Shown piece by piece: positions 17,596 to 29,700 of a stretch of DNA of 64,000 bases; position 1 is the first letter of the stretch; each line of letters starts with the position of its first letter. Location of the stretch: the NCBI GenBank assembly GCA_937946835.1, contig CALFAV010000031.1:1-64000 (forward strand), written 5' to 3'. The DNA is from an uncultured Verrucomicrobiae bacterium (GTDB lineage: Bacteria; Verrucomicrobiota; Verrucomicrobiia; Limisphaerales; J093). The notes under the pieces were generated by a model, which was given only the letters and a program-made list of their open reading frames with translations, ran no database searches and was not told the origin of the DNA. The translations under genes and the position numbers were made by a program.

Positions 17596-18054
17596 ATGTT
17601 CCGAAAAATCCTGGTCGGGTACGACGGCTCGAAGGGCAGCCGCGCCGCGCTGGCACGGGCGGCGGTGATGGCCCGGGAATACCGCGCCGAGCTGACCGCC
17701 CTGTGGGTGCGGGAGCCATTGCCCCGGTACACCGACCTGCCGGGCGAGCCGGAGGAAACCGCCGAGGCGGCGGACGAGTACTTCCGGCAACGGCAACAGG
17801 AAGTGGCCGAGGTCGCCGCCCGTCTGGGCATCTCCATCCGCTGTGAAAGCCGCCCGGGGCACCCCGCCAAAACCATCGTCCAGTTCGCCGACCAAGGGGG
17901 TTACGACCTCATCGTGGTCGGCCACAGCGACCATTCGGAACTCTGGGGCCGGTTGCTGGGCGACACGGCCGACCGCATCAGCGACCACGCCCATTGCAGC
18001 GTGCTCATCGTCAAAGGCCCGGTCCCCGACACGCCGCCGGACCGGGAGGCTTGA
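17596..18054 (+). CDS. Universal stress protein UspA family
   Basis: 152-residue single-domain Usp (KILVGYDGSKGSRAAL at the start, CSVLIVK at the end). The family ATP motif G-x2-G-x9-G-S/T is altered here (GHSDHSELWGRLLGD): the second Gly is Asp and the final Ser/Thr is Asp, so ATP binding is uncertain. A strong ribosome site, AGGAGGG, lies at 17584-17590, five bases before the ATG and overlapping the antiporter stop. It is the last gene of the riboswitch-controlled operon. Confidence 0.92.
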   Translation: MFRKILVGYDGSKGSRAALARAAVMAREYRAELTALWVREPLPRYTDLPGEPEETAEAADEYFRQRQQEVAEVAARLGISIRCESRPGHPAKTIVQFADQGGYDLIVVGHSDHSELWGRLLGDTADRISDHAHCSVLIVKGPVPDTPPDREA

Positions 18055-18171
18055 CCGCGCACCGACCAAACCGAATGGCCGGTCCCCGCCCGGGTCGCGG
18101 ATTGCCGCCGCGTTTCGGCGGGGCGCCGCCCGGTTTTTGCTGGCGCGGGCCAGGATGACCAAACTTGCGGC

Positions 18172-21100
18172 ATGTCTCGAAGATACCTTGCGTGTGGCAT
18201 GGCGACGCTGTTGAGCGCCGTCTGTTTGGCAGCGGAACCCCCGGTCCGGCTGCGGTTCGTGGGCTTCGACACCGCCGGCCGGCCCCGGCTGGCCCAGGCC
18301 AACGCCAGCAACGTGGTCGCCCGGCTCGACCGCTCCCCCGACCTGGTGCACTGGACCGAAGTGGCGCGCCTGCACGGGCCGTTCAGCGGGTTCCCGGACC
18401 TGACCGCGTCGGGCGCCGCTGTCCGGTTTTACCGGACCTGGCTGCGGCCCCGCACCGCCGCGGACGACTGGAAGAACCACGCGGTGTTTCCCACCGACCC
18501 GTTGTTGTCGCCCGAGTCGCCCTGGGGGCGCTTCGAGCCCCGCTGGCTGAAGTTCACGCTGCTGCTGGCCGAGCCGGGGCGGGTGTTCTTCCAGGACAGC
18601 ACGAAATATCCGTTCCACTACGACTTCGCCGTGGCGCGGCTGGCGCCGTTTCAAGGCCTGAGCCGCGCGGCGTTTGACGCGGTGACGTTGCGGCGGGCGG
18701 GCCAGCAGGCGGTGCTGGGCGCGGTGCTGTTCGCGCCGGGGGAATGGCGCGAGATCGGCATCCAATTTGTGGGCCTGGATCCCTACCCGCCCGAGCAGGT
18801 GGCCGCGTGGTTCGAGCAGGTGGCGGCGGTGATCGAGGCGCCGCCCGGGGTGGGGCTGCTCTATTTCCCCACGTACGAGCAACAGGCCGTGGCCGCGGCG
18901 CACCAGGAGTTTTTCGCGCAGCGGGGCATCCGGCTCGGCTCAACCGCCCGCTGGGTGGCGGAGGACGAGTGCTACGCCCCGGGCTGGGCGTTGGGCCGGC
19001 TGGTGGGGGTGCCGGTGGCCGAGTTGTCCGCCGCGTACGGCGACGGGCGCCTGCGGCCCGAAGACCTCCTGTTGCTGGACGCCGTACCGGCCGAGGTTCC
19101 GCCCGTGGCGGGCCTCCTGACCCTGGCCCCGGCCACGCCCAATTCGCACGTGGCCATTCTGGCGCGTTCGTTCGGCGTGCCGTTTGCCCGGCTCGCGGCG
19201 GAGCAAGAGCGCGAGCGACTGAAAAGCTGGGTCGGTCAGGAAGTGGTCCTGCGCGTGGAAGAGGATTTCTGGGGCTGCCGGGTCAAGGTCGTGAACCTCC
19301 ACGGCCAGCTCACCCCCGAACAGCGCGCGGAGTTACTGGCCCTGAAGCGACCGCCGCCGCTGCGCCTGCCGGCCAAGGAGCGGCGGGGTCAAATCAGTGT
19401 GAGTGCCGAGGAGTTGCGGCCCGCGGACATCCGGTACGTGGGCGGCAAGGCGGCCAACTTCGGCCTGTTGCGCCGCGCGCTGCCCACCAATTCGCCCGCC
19501 CCCGCCCTCGCCTTCACCTTCGATTTGTGGGACGCCTTCCTGGACCAGCCGCTGCCGGGCGGCCGGACCTTGCGGGAGACCGTGGCGGAAAAACTGGCCG
19601 GGTACACCTGGCCGCCGGATCTGACGCGGTTGCGGCCCGCGTTGAACGAAATCCGCACCCTCTTCCGCCAGAGCGCCGATTTCAGCCCGGCGCAGAAAGC
19701 GGCCATCCTGACGGCGTTGCAGGCCGCCGGCTTTGCCCCGGATCGCAACCTCCGATTTCGCAGCTCGACCAACGTCGAGGACAGCGAGCAGTTCAGCGGG
19801 GCCGGTCTGTACGACAGCTACAGCGGCTGTCCGGCCGATGACCTGGACGGCGACACCGCCGGCCCCAGCCATTGCGATCCCACCGAGACCGGCGAACGCG
19901 GTGTGTTCCGCGCCCTGCGCCGGGTGTACGCCAGTTTTTACAACGAGAACGCCTTTCTCGAGCGCCTTCGCCACGACGTGGACGAGGCGGCGGTGGGCAT
20001 GGCCGTGCTGGTGCATTACTCGACGCCGGACCCCATCGAACTGGCCAACGGCGTGGCCACCGTGGCGGTGGACAAACGGCTCACCGGCTGGCGCGCGCTG
20101 GACCTGCGGTTGGTCACCCAGGTGGGCGCGGTGTCCGTGGCCAATCCCGAGCCCAACGCTCGACCGGAGGTGGTGCGGGCCAGCTTCTGGGGTGAGGATC
20201 AGGTGGGCTTTAGCCTGGAGACCGGCTCGGGGCTGGTGCCCCTGGGCGCCACGGTGCTCGCGTGGGAGGACGAGTACCACGAGCTGGTCCGGCTCCTGGA
20301 CCGGGCCGCCCGGGCCTATGAGGCGGAGTTTCCGGCCAAGAAGTGGTTCACGCTGGACTTCGAGTACAAGAAGGTCGCGCCCGAGGGTTGGTTGAGCGTG
20401 AAGCAAATCCGCGAGGTGCCCCGGCCCGCGGGTCCGGGCAAAACGGCGCCCTGGTTGTTGAACGAGACCAACGACTGGACGGTGGTTCAGGGCGAGTTCG
20501 GCGAGTTGTTTGCCAGTCATCGGCTCAAGTCGCTCTGGCACTTCCAAACCGACAATCGGCGTCTGGCGGGAACCAACCTGGCGCCGACCCCCCTGCGGCG
20601 GTTGGCGGTCACGATGCTCGCGGGACTGACCCTGACGAATCGGGCCGGAGCATTGCGCGAGCTGCCCGGGTATTCCTCGGCGCGGGACGGCACGGACTGG
20701 CTGGACCGCTGGACGTGGGGAGAGGACGCAACGCGGCAGCAGTTCGAGCTGCGCACCAGCCTGCCATTGGAACTGTCGCCGGAGCAAACGCCCCTGGTGT
20801 TTTTGAGCGACGGCCGGCTGCAACTCACCGTCACCCACCCGCGGCGGGTACCCGCAATGGACTGGACCGGGCCCACCACCACGCTCACCGACACGGTGCT
20901 GCTGGCGCCGCGGGTCCCGGTCAGCCCGCGGAGCCTGCGCCAGGTGCGGCGCTTCGCCGGCAAGGGGCTGGTGGTGGAGACCGAATTTTACTGGCCGCCC
21001 GCGCCGACGGGGCCGGTGGCCGGTTACACCGCGCCCCTGCAGGCATGGATCGAGACGCGCATCTCGGGACTGACCACGCAACCGGTGGTGCTGCGCGGGG

Positions 21101-21303
21101 AATTCTCCCAGACCTACCAACCCGGCCATCACAACTTCTCCGAGCAGTTCCTCTTTGATCCGCCCCTGGAGCCGGGGCTGGACCCGGCGGTGCTGGCCGA
21201 ACTGCGCGCCCGGAACCTGCGCGGGCTGGTGGTGCGGGGCGGACTCGACCTCGAGCCGCAATTCTGGCTCTGGGGGTGGGACGACACCCTGCGCGCGCCG
21301 TGA
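18172..21303 (+). CDS. Exported PEP/pyruvate-binding (PPDK/PEP-synthase-like) ATP-grasp protein
   Basis: 1043 residues with a short signal sequence (CGMATLLSAVCLAAEP). Residues 24-93 form a small module with SPDLVHWTEV and AVRFYRTWLRP. A phosphohistidine-like swivelling domain follows (LTLAPATPNSHVAILARSFG, candidate His326). The nucleotide-binding ATP-grasp domain comes next: GGKAANFG with Lys426, and RSSTNVEDSEQFSGAG with Arg530. The C-terminal 300 residues are beta-rich and unknown. In PPDK and PEP synthase the ATP-grasp domain comes first and the His domain second; here the order is reversed and the PEP/pyruvate barrel is missing. An exported ATP-grasp enzyme is paradoxical. It lies 117 bases behind the fluoride operon, apparently independent of it. 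Confidence 0.8.
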   Translation: MSRRYLACGMATLLSAVCLAAEPPVRLRFVGFDTAGRPRLAQANASNVVARLDRSPDLVHWTEVARLHGPFSGFPDLTASGAAVRFYRTWLRPRTAADDWKNHAVFPTDPLLSPESPWGRFEPRWLKFTLLLAEPGRVFFQDSTKYPFHYDFAVARLAPFQGLSRAAFDAVTLRRAGQQAVLGAVLFAPGEWREIGIQFVGLDPYPPEQVAAWFEQVAAVIEAPPGVGLLYFPTYEQQAVAAAHQEFFAQRGIRLGSTARWVAEDECYAPGWALGRLVGVPVAELSAAYGDGRLRPEDLLLLDAVPAEVPPVAGLLTLAPATPNSHVAILARSFGVPFARLAAEQERERLKSWVGQEVVLRVEEDFWGCRVKVVNLHGQLTPEQRAELLALKRPPPLRLPAKERRGQISVSAEELRPADIRYVGGKAANFGLLRRALPTNSPAPALAFTFDLWDAFLDQPLPGGRTLRETVAEKLAGYTWPPDLTRLRPALNEIRTLFRQSADFSPAQKAAILTALQAAGFAPDRNLRFRSSTNVEDSEQFSGAGLYDSYSGCPADDLDGDTAGPSHCDPTETGERGVFRALRRVYASFYNENAFLERLRHDVDEAAVGMAVLVHYSTPDPIELANGVATVAVDKRLTGWRALDLRLVTQVGAVSVANPEPNARPEVVRASFWGEDQVGFSLETGSGLVPLGATVLAWEDEYHELVRLLDRAARAYEAEFPAKKWFTLDFEYKKVAPEGWLSVKQIREVPRPAGPGKTAPWLLNETNDWTVVQGEFGELFASHRLKSLWHFQTDNRRLAGTNLAPTPLRRLAVTMLAGLTLTNRAGALRELPGYSSARDGTDWLDRWTWGEDATRQQFELRTSLPLELSPEQTPLVFLSDGRLQLTVTHPRRVPAMDWTGPTTTLTDTVLLAPRVPVSPRSLRQVRRFAGKGLVVETEFYWPPAPTGPVAGYTAPLQAWIETRISGLTTQPVVLRGEFSQTYQPGHHNFSEQFLFDPPLEPGLDPAVLAELRARNLRGLVVRGGLDLEPQFWLWGWDDTLRAP

Positions 21304-21381
21304 GCCGGGTGGGCGCGCCCCGCGGCGGCGGCCGGTGCAAGCCCGCCTTGCGCGGGGGGTGGGCGGGCGGATAATCGGGGC

Positions 21382-24300
21382 ATGTCGCGCGCGGAGTTTG
21401 TCCACCTGCACGTCCACACCGAGTACTCGCTGTTGGACGGGGCCTGCCGGATTGACCGGCTGGTGGCGCGGGCGCAGCAGTTGGGTTTCCCCGCCCTGGC
21501 CATCACCGATCACGGAGTACTGTACGGGGCGATTGATTTTTACCAGGCGGCGAAAAAGGCCGGCCTGCGCCCGATCATCGGCTGCGAAGCCTACCTCGCC
21601 CCCGGCAGCCGCTTCGAGAAACGCACACTCCACAGCGGTCGCGACGCCTACCATCACCTGCTCCTGCTGGCCGAGAACGAGACCGGCTACCGGAACCTGA
21701 TGCGCCTGAGCACCGCCGCGCACCTCGAGGGCTATTACTACAAGCCGCGGATTGACAAGGAACTGCTGGCCGCGCACCGGCAGGGTCTGCTGGTCCTGTC
21801 CGGCTGCCTCAAAAGCGAAATCCCCAGCCTGATTGCGGACGACCGGCTGAACGAGGCGCGCGCGGCGCTGGACTGGTACCGGCAAACCTTTGGGGCGGAC
21901 CACTTCTTCCTGGAACTGCAGGACCACGGGCTGGCCGAGCAGGCGCGGGTGAACCGGCAGTTGATCCGCTGGGCGCGCGAGTTCGGCCTGCGATTGGTGG
22001 CCACCAACGACGTGCACTACCTGGAACGCAGCCACTGGGCGGCGCACGACTGCCTGGTGTGTCTGGGCCGCCAGATCACCCGGGACGATCCCAAGCCGCG
22101 TTACGTGCCCGAGCAGTTTTACCTGCGCTCGGCCGAGGAGATGGCGGCGTTGTTCCTCGAGGTGCCCGAGGCCTTGCGCACCACGCTCGACATCGCCGAG
22201 CGCTGTCACCTGGACCTGCGCTTCGGCCGACTGCACTACCCGGTCTTCCAGCCGCCGGCCGGCCTGACCAGCGAGGTGTACCTGCGGCAGTTGCTGGCCG
22301 AGGGCCTGTACCGGCGTTACACCGTCCGGGCACACGTGGAGGACCACCGGTTCGTGATCGAGGGCGTGGAAGCCCCGGACCGCCTGCCCGTGCCGCCGGA
22401 GGGCAGCACGGCCGAAGACACCGATACCCGCCTGCGTCGCGTGCTGGAGCGCCTGGAGCGGGAATTGCAGGTCATCGAGAAGACCGGCTTCGTCTCGTAC
22501 TTCCTGATTGTGGATGACTTCGTGCGCTACGGCCGCCAGCGCGGGATTGACTGCGTGGCCCGCGGCTCGGCCGCCGGCTCACTGGTGACCTACCTGCTGG
22601 AGATTTCCAACGTGGACCCCATCCGGTTCGGGCTGTTGTTCGAGCGGTTTCTCAATCCCGAACGGATCAACCCGCCGGACATTGACATTGACTTCGCCGA
22701 CGACCGGCGGGCGGAGGTCATCGAGTACGTCCGGCAAAAATACGGCCGCGAGTGCGTGGCCCAGATCATCACCTTCGGCACGATGGGGGCCAAATCGGTG
22801 GTGCGCGACGTGGGCCGGGTGATGGGGCTGAGCTTCGGGGAATGCGACAAACTGGCCCGGGCGATCCCGGCCGACCTTCAACTCGAGGAGGGCGAGACCT
22901 CCCACCTGGCCAGGGCGCTCCAGGTCTCCCCCGAACTGCGCGCCGCCTACGAGTCCAGCGAGCAAATCCGCGAGTTGGTGGACAACGCCCTGGTGCTGGA
23001 GGACTGCGCCCGCAACGCCTCGGTCCACGCCGCCGGCGTGGTCATCGGCCCCGAGCCGCTGGCGAACCTGCTGCCGTTGCGGCAGGCCGAAGACGGCAGC
23101 GTGGTCACCCAGTATGCCATGGGACCGGTGGGCGAGCTGGGGCTGTTGAAAATGGATTTCCTGGGGCTGAAAACCCTGACCGTCATCCGCACCACCGGCG
23201 AGCTGGTCCGCCGCACCCGCGGGGTGGAAGTGTCGGTGCAGCACCTCCCCGCGGACGATCCCAAGACCTACGCCCTGCTCAACCAGGCCCGGACCCTGGG
23301 CGTGTTCCAACTGGAATCCGGCGGCATGCGCGATTTGTGCCGCAAGTTCCAGATCAGCTCCCTGGACCACATCACGGCGCTCATCGCCCTGTTCCGACCG
23401 GGGCCCATGAAACTCATCCCCGAGTACATCGCCCGGCGGCACGGGCAGGTGAAGCTCGAGTACGCGCACCCACTGCTGGAGCCCATCTGCCGCGAGACCT
23501 ACGGCATCCTGGTGTACCAGGAGCAGGTGATGCAGGCGGCGCAGGTCCTGGCCGGCTACACCCTCGGCGGCGCGGACCTGCTGCGCCGGGCCATGGGCAA
23601 GAAGAAAAAGGACGAAATGGCGCGGCAGCGGGAAGTGTTCGTGGCCGGGTGCGCCGCGGTGAACCGGATTCCCGAGCCGCAGGCCAACGAGATCTTCGAC
23701 CTGCTCGAGAAGTTCGCCGAGTACGGCTTCAACAAGTCCCACGCCGCCGCCTACGCCGTGGTGGCCTACCAGACCGCGTACCTGAAGGCCAACTTCCCGG
23801 TCGAGTTCTACTGCGCGATCCTGACCAACGACCGGGCGGACCTGGCCAAGCTGGCCGAGTACATCGCCGAGGCGCGCGCCGCGGGCATCGAAGTGCTCGG
23901 GCCGGACGTCAACGAAAGCGAAATGTACTTCGCGCCGGCCGCGACCCGGCACCCGGGGGCGGAGGGCGGCGCCATCCGCTTTGGCCTGGCGGCCATCAAG
24001 GGCGTGGGCGAGGTGGCGGTGGAGGCCATCCTCGCCGCGCGCCGCGAGGGCGGCCGGTTCACCTCGCTGCTCGACTTTTGCCAGCGCGTGGACACCCGCG
24101 CGGTCAACCGCAAGGTGATCGAGGCGCTCATCCGCTCAGGGGCCTTTGACGGCCTGGGCGAGACGCGCGCCACTCTCTGGAATGCGCTGGACCGGGTGCT
24201 GGCCCGCGCCTCGCGCCAGGCCCAGGACCGCGCCCGCGGCCAGGCCTCCTTGCTGGAACTGCTGCCCGAGCCGGATGCGGCCCGGCCGGAAATCCTGGCG

Positions 24301-25026
24301 CGAGCACCCGAATGGCCCGCGGCCGAGCGCCTGGCTGCCGAGCGGGACCTGCTGGGGTTTTACGTGACCGGCCATCCGCTGGCCCCCTACGAGCCGTTGC
24401 TGCGCCGTTACGCCCTGAGCAGCTCGGGTCAACTGGCCGCCCTGCCGCCCCGCAGCGTCACGCGCCTGGGGGGAATGGTCACCGCGGTGCAAACCGGCGT
24501 GTCCAAGAAGACCGGCAAGCCCTACACGCTGGCCACGCTCGAGGACCTGGAGGGCAGTGTCCAGGTCCTGCTGGTGAACGAGGCCCACGAAAGCTACCAG
24601 ACGCTGTTCACCCCGGGGGCGGTGCTCCTGGTCACCGGGGAGCTGAACCTGGGGGAGGAGCGCCCGAAGCTTTTTCCGCACGAGGTGCTCCGGTTGGAGG
24701 ACGCGCCCCGGCAATTCACCACCCAGGTGCACCTGCGGCTGCGACCGGAACAGCTCACCGGCCCCACCCTGCGGGCCTTGCGCGACCTGGTGCAGACGCA
24801 CCGCGGCCGAACGCCCCTGTTTCTCTGCGCGGTCCTGCCGGGCGGAGAGCGGGTTTACATCCAGACCGATCCCGAGTTCCACGTCCGGCCCTCGCTCGAA
24901 TTGCAACAGGCCGTGGAAGCGCTCTGCGGCGCAGGTGCGTACCGTCCGGTGGTGGACCTGAGCCTGCCCGCGCGCGCGCCGCGGCGGGGGGCCGCCCGCT
25001 CGGCCCCCGTCCCGGCCGTGGCCTGA
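21382..25026 (+). CDS. dnaE: DNA polymerase III alpha subunit
   Basis: Replicative C-family polymerase, 1214 residues. N-terminal PHP domain with intact-looking metal ligands (VHLHVHTEYSLLDG at 7-20, AITDHG, NDVHYL), so an associated exonuclease activity is possible. The palm catalytic aspartates are in PDIDIDF (Asp433, 435, 437), and the thumb/fingers segments follow (YGILVYQEQVMQ, FNKSHAAAYA). Two helix-hairpin-helix-type stretches and an OB fold (VTRLGGMVTAVQTGVSKKTG) precede the C-terminal region. No intein. Its stop is only 22 bases from the stop of the convergent regulator gene. Confidence 0.97.
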   Translation: MSRAEFVHLHVHTEYSLLDGACRIDRLVARAQQLGFPALAITDHGVLYGAIDFYQAAKKAGLRPIIGCEAYLAPGSRFEKRTLHSGRDAYHHLLLLAENETGYRNLMRLSTAAHLEGYYYKPRIDKELLAAHRQGLLVLSGCLKSEIPSLIADDRLNEARAALDWYRQTFGADHFFLELQDHGLAEQARVNRQLIRWAREFGLRLVATNDVHYLERSHWAAHDCLVCLGRQITRDDPKPRYVPEQFYLRSAEEMAALFLEVPEALRTTLDIAERCHLDLRFGRLHYPVFQPPAGLTSEVYLRQLLAEGLYRRYTVRAHVEDHRFVIEGVEAPDRLPVPPEGSTAEDTDTRLRRVLERLERELQVIEKTGFVSYFLIVDDFVRYGRQRGIDCVARGSAAGSLVTYLLEISNVDPIRFGLLFERFLNPERINPPDIDIDFADDRRAEVIEYVRQKYGRECVAQIITFGTMGAKSVVRDVGRVMGLSFGECDKLARAIPADLQLEEGETSHLARALQVSPELRAAYESSEQIRELVDNALVLEDCARNASVHAAGVVIGPEPLANLLPLRQAEDGSVVTQYAMGPVGELGLLKMDFLGLKTLTVIRTTGELVRRTRGVEVSVQHLPADDPKTYALLNQARTLGVFQLESGGMRDLCRKFQISSLDHITALIALFRPGPMKLIPEYIARRHGQVKLEYAHPLLEPICRETYGILVYQEQVMQAAQVLAGYTLGGADLLRRAMGKKKKDEMARQREVFVAGCAAVNRIPEPQANEIFDLLEKFAEYGFNKSHAAAYAVVAYQTAYLKANFPVEFYCAILTNDRADLAKLAEYIAEARAAGIEVLGPDVNESEMYFAPAATRHPGAEGGAIRFGLAAIKGVGEVAVEAILAARREGGRFTSLLDFCQRVDTRAVNRKVIEALIRSGAFDGLGETRATLWNALDRVLARASRQAQDRARGQASLLELLPEPDAARPEILARAPEWPAAERLAAERDLLGFYVTGHPLAPYEPLLRRYALSSSGQLAALPPRSVTRLGGMVTAVQTGVSKKTGKPYTLATLEDLEGSVQVLLVNEAHESYQTLFTPGAVLLVTGELNLGEERPKLFPHEVLRLEDAPRQFTTQVHLRLRPEQLTGPTLRALRDLVQTHRGRTPLFLCAVLPGGERVYIQTDPEFHVRPSLELQQAVEALCGAGAYRPVVDLSLPARAPRRGAARSAPVPAVA

Positions 25027-25048
25027 GGGCGGGCCGCCGGCGGCGGCG

Positions 25049-26476
<1,428 letters not shown>

Positions 26477-26737
26477 GGCAGGAAGCAGGTTGCCGTCCCG
26501 ACCTTCCCCCGGCCGGGCGTCCCCTGAAAAAGCTCGTTTTGAAGTCCCTTCATCCCTTTGGGCGAGGTGTTTTGTTCTGCCCGCGACACCAGCCGCCGGC
26601 GGCAGACTCAGCAGCAACTTCAAAGCCGATGAGAGCTTACGCGAACTCCCCCGAGCTTGTCCACTCCGAGTTTTGGAGTCCCCGGGATTTGCAGGGGGGT
26701 GAATCAGCGACCGGCGGTTGCGCAACCCGCCCACTCT

Positions 26738-29700
26738 TCAGGCGGCTGCCAGAGACCGCTCCGGCGCGGGCCGGAGTTCCAGCTCGGCCAGCCACCGCTC
26801 GGCCTGCGCGCGGGCGGCGGCCATTTTGGGGTAGCGTACTTCCCGGTAGCCGGTGACGGCTTCGGGCAGGGTGAGAATCTGCACAAAACGCGTGTACTGC
26901 TCGGCGTCCGCGGCGAAGTCCGGGAAACGCGCCACCACGCCGGCGTACCAGTCGCGGAACTCTTTTTCCGGCCGATGCCAGTCGGGCAGGACCCGCCGCA
27001 GCCATTTCATGCGTTTGACCAGGTGCAGCATCCAGTCCCGGGTCTTCATATCCCAGGCGATTTCCCGGCCCAGGAGGGTGAACTGCGGCCGGTTCAAATG
27101 CCGGTAGCGGATGCGGTCGCCCCGGGCGGGGTCCACTTGATACCGGGCGCGGTCGGCCCGACGTTTTTCCTCACTGGTGAGCAGGTGGGCGACATAGACC
27201 TCGTCCTTGATGGCCATGACCTTGTGCAGGTTCCAGATCACGGCCCGCGTGGCGGCAAACAGCCGCTCGGGGCGGTCGGCCCGGCCGACCCGGCGCACCA
27301 GTTCGGCGTAGCGCCCGGCATAGGCCGGGTCTTCAAATTGGACCAGGTCGTAAACCCGGCGGGCAAAATCTCCACGCAACTCGTCGTCCGCCGGCAGGTC
27401 CGTCACGCTTTGCCGCACCAGGTCCTCGTACGCCCGGGCCAGCCGGGAGCCGCCGGGTTGCCGGCCCAAAAGGGCCACCTTGTCGGCCAGCACTTCGGCA
27501 AAGAGGCGCGGCTCGTGAAACTCCCCGGCAGCGACCCGGACCGCGGCCGGATCATGGGCGAGGTAGCGGCCCAGATGGAAGGCCTTGAGGTTGTCCCCGG
27601 CGGCCGCGCCCAGACCCGACTGGATGGCCCACTCCAGGCTGGCCAGGTTGAGCGGAAGCAGCCCGCGCTGGAAGGCCACGCCCAGCATCATGATATTGGC
27701 GTAGAGCTGGGTGCCGAAGAACCGTTCCGAAAGCCGTGAGACATCCGCGCTGAAGTACGCCTCGCTGCGGGTGTTGTCCCGGAGCAGCTTTTCCAGCCGG
27801 GCCACTTCAAAGTCGTCTTTGCCCAGGAGGGTCAGGATGGTGGGGGTCTTGTGGGTGTTGACCACCACGGCGGTGTGCCGGCGGCTGCCCACCCGTTGGT
27901 TGGTGGAGGGGTCCAGCGCCCGGGCCGCCTCCAACACGTCCACGCCCACCAGCAAATCCGCCTTGCCATAGGGGATCAGGTTCGAGGTGTAGGGCGCGCC
28001 GGGCGGGGCGTAGGTGATCATCGAATAGACACCGCCGTTGCGAATCGCCAGCCCCTTCTTGTCGCAGTACAGGATGCGGTAGCCCTGCCGGTGCCCGGCC
28101 AGGACCAGCACGGCCGTGGCGGTGCCGATGCCCATGCCGCCCACCCCGGCCAGGTAACCGCGCCAAACGCGGTCCAGCTTGGGCGGGGCCGGTTCCGGCA
28201 GGCGGGCGAAATCGAGTTGTTCGAGGGGCGAGGGCGGGCGCTGGCGGCGGGTGATGATGATTTCCTCGAAGGACGGGCAGGCCTTGACCCGCGGGCCGGC
28301 GGGGTCCGGGGCCACCTCGAACCGGGTGCAGGCGCCGTCGGCCACGCACCAGGACAGGTCGGTCTGGACCTTCCGGCCGTAGGGGGTGTCGTGGAAGGTC
28401 AGGCCCGGGCACCCGGTGGCCCTGGTGCATTCGAGGCAGTTTTCGCAGACCTCGGCGGTGATGTTGATGTGGCGTTTGCGGGGCAGAAAGCCGAGCTGGC
28501 GCAGTTGGCGGCGTTCTTCCCGGGCCACCCGGCGGTGGAAGGTGATGCCACACTCCTTGTCCGCGATCACCACTTTCACCCCATCCTGCAGGATCGTCTT
28601 TTCGAGCAACGCCCGGTAGCTGGCCACCTCGGCGGGGTTCACGCGCACCACCGTGGCCCCGGTGCGGGCCTGGTCGGTCAGGCCGGCAATGATGGCGTCA
28701 ATGCTCTGGGCAAAGGTCTTTTCGCCGCTCAGACCCTCCTCCAGCGCGGGCGTGGTCTGGTGCCCGGTCATGGCGGTGGTCTTGTTGTCGAGGAGGATGT
28801 AGGTGATGTCCTGGCCGTTTTTGAGCGAGTTGGAGATGGCGATCTGGCCGCTGTGGAAAAAGGTCGAGTCGCCCATGAACACGACCTGCTTGTTGCGGAT
28901 GAACGGGTCAATGCCCGCGCCGGTGCCGCCGCCCAGGCCCATGCCCGAGTAGTTGTGCATGAGGTCCTTGGTCGGCTCGAACATGAGCATGGTGTAGCAG
29001 CCGGTGTCGCCGTGGAACACCAGGTCCACCGGGCCGGTGCCGTGAACCCGCTGCATGTAATCGGCGTTGCGGAACTGCCGCTTGATCTCGAGCAACACGC
29101 TGGCCGAGTCGCGGTGCGGGCAGCCGGGGCAGAAGGTGGGGGTGCGCGGGGCCAGGTTCACGCGCAGGGATTTGACCTCGGCCAGGAGGTCCAGCTCGGC
29201 GCGCACGCGCCGTTCATCGAAGCGGCCGCGCAACTCGGGCAGGTTCAGGAACAGCGGCCCCAGCCGGCCGATCAACTTGCTCGGGTTCAGCCCGCGGGCC
29301 TCGGGAATACCCCGCAGCCCCAGCGGAAAGACCTTGCCCCAGACCTCCGCCGGCAGCGGCCGGGACTCGTGGTCGGCGGTCTGGCGCGCGCGCTGGAGGA
29401 TTTCCACCACCTGCTCCTCAAGGAAGCCGCGGCGCTCCTCGATCACGTACAACGCCCGCAGGCCGGCGGCAAACTCCAGGATCAGCCCCGGGTCGAGCGG
29501 ATAGGTCACGCCCACCTTCAGGATCGGGAAATGCCCGTCCAGGCCCATCTCCGCCAGGGCGTGGCGCAGGTAGCAGTACGCCGCGGCCGAGGTCACAAAG
29601 CCCAGCCGGGCCAGGGCGTTGGTGTCCGTGCGGGCCGGCTCGAGGCGGTGGGCGCCGTGGCGGCGGGCGCTGGCCCAGAGCCGCTCGAAGCGCTCGTGGA

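Noticed and set aside
19333-22347. 1004-codon open frame on the minus strand
   Set aside because: It spans antisense to both the dikinase-like gene and dnaE, which are well supported on the plus strand.
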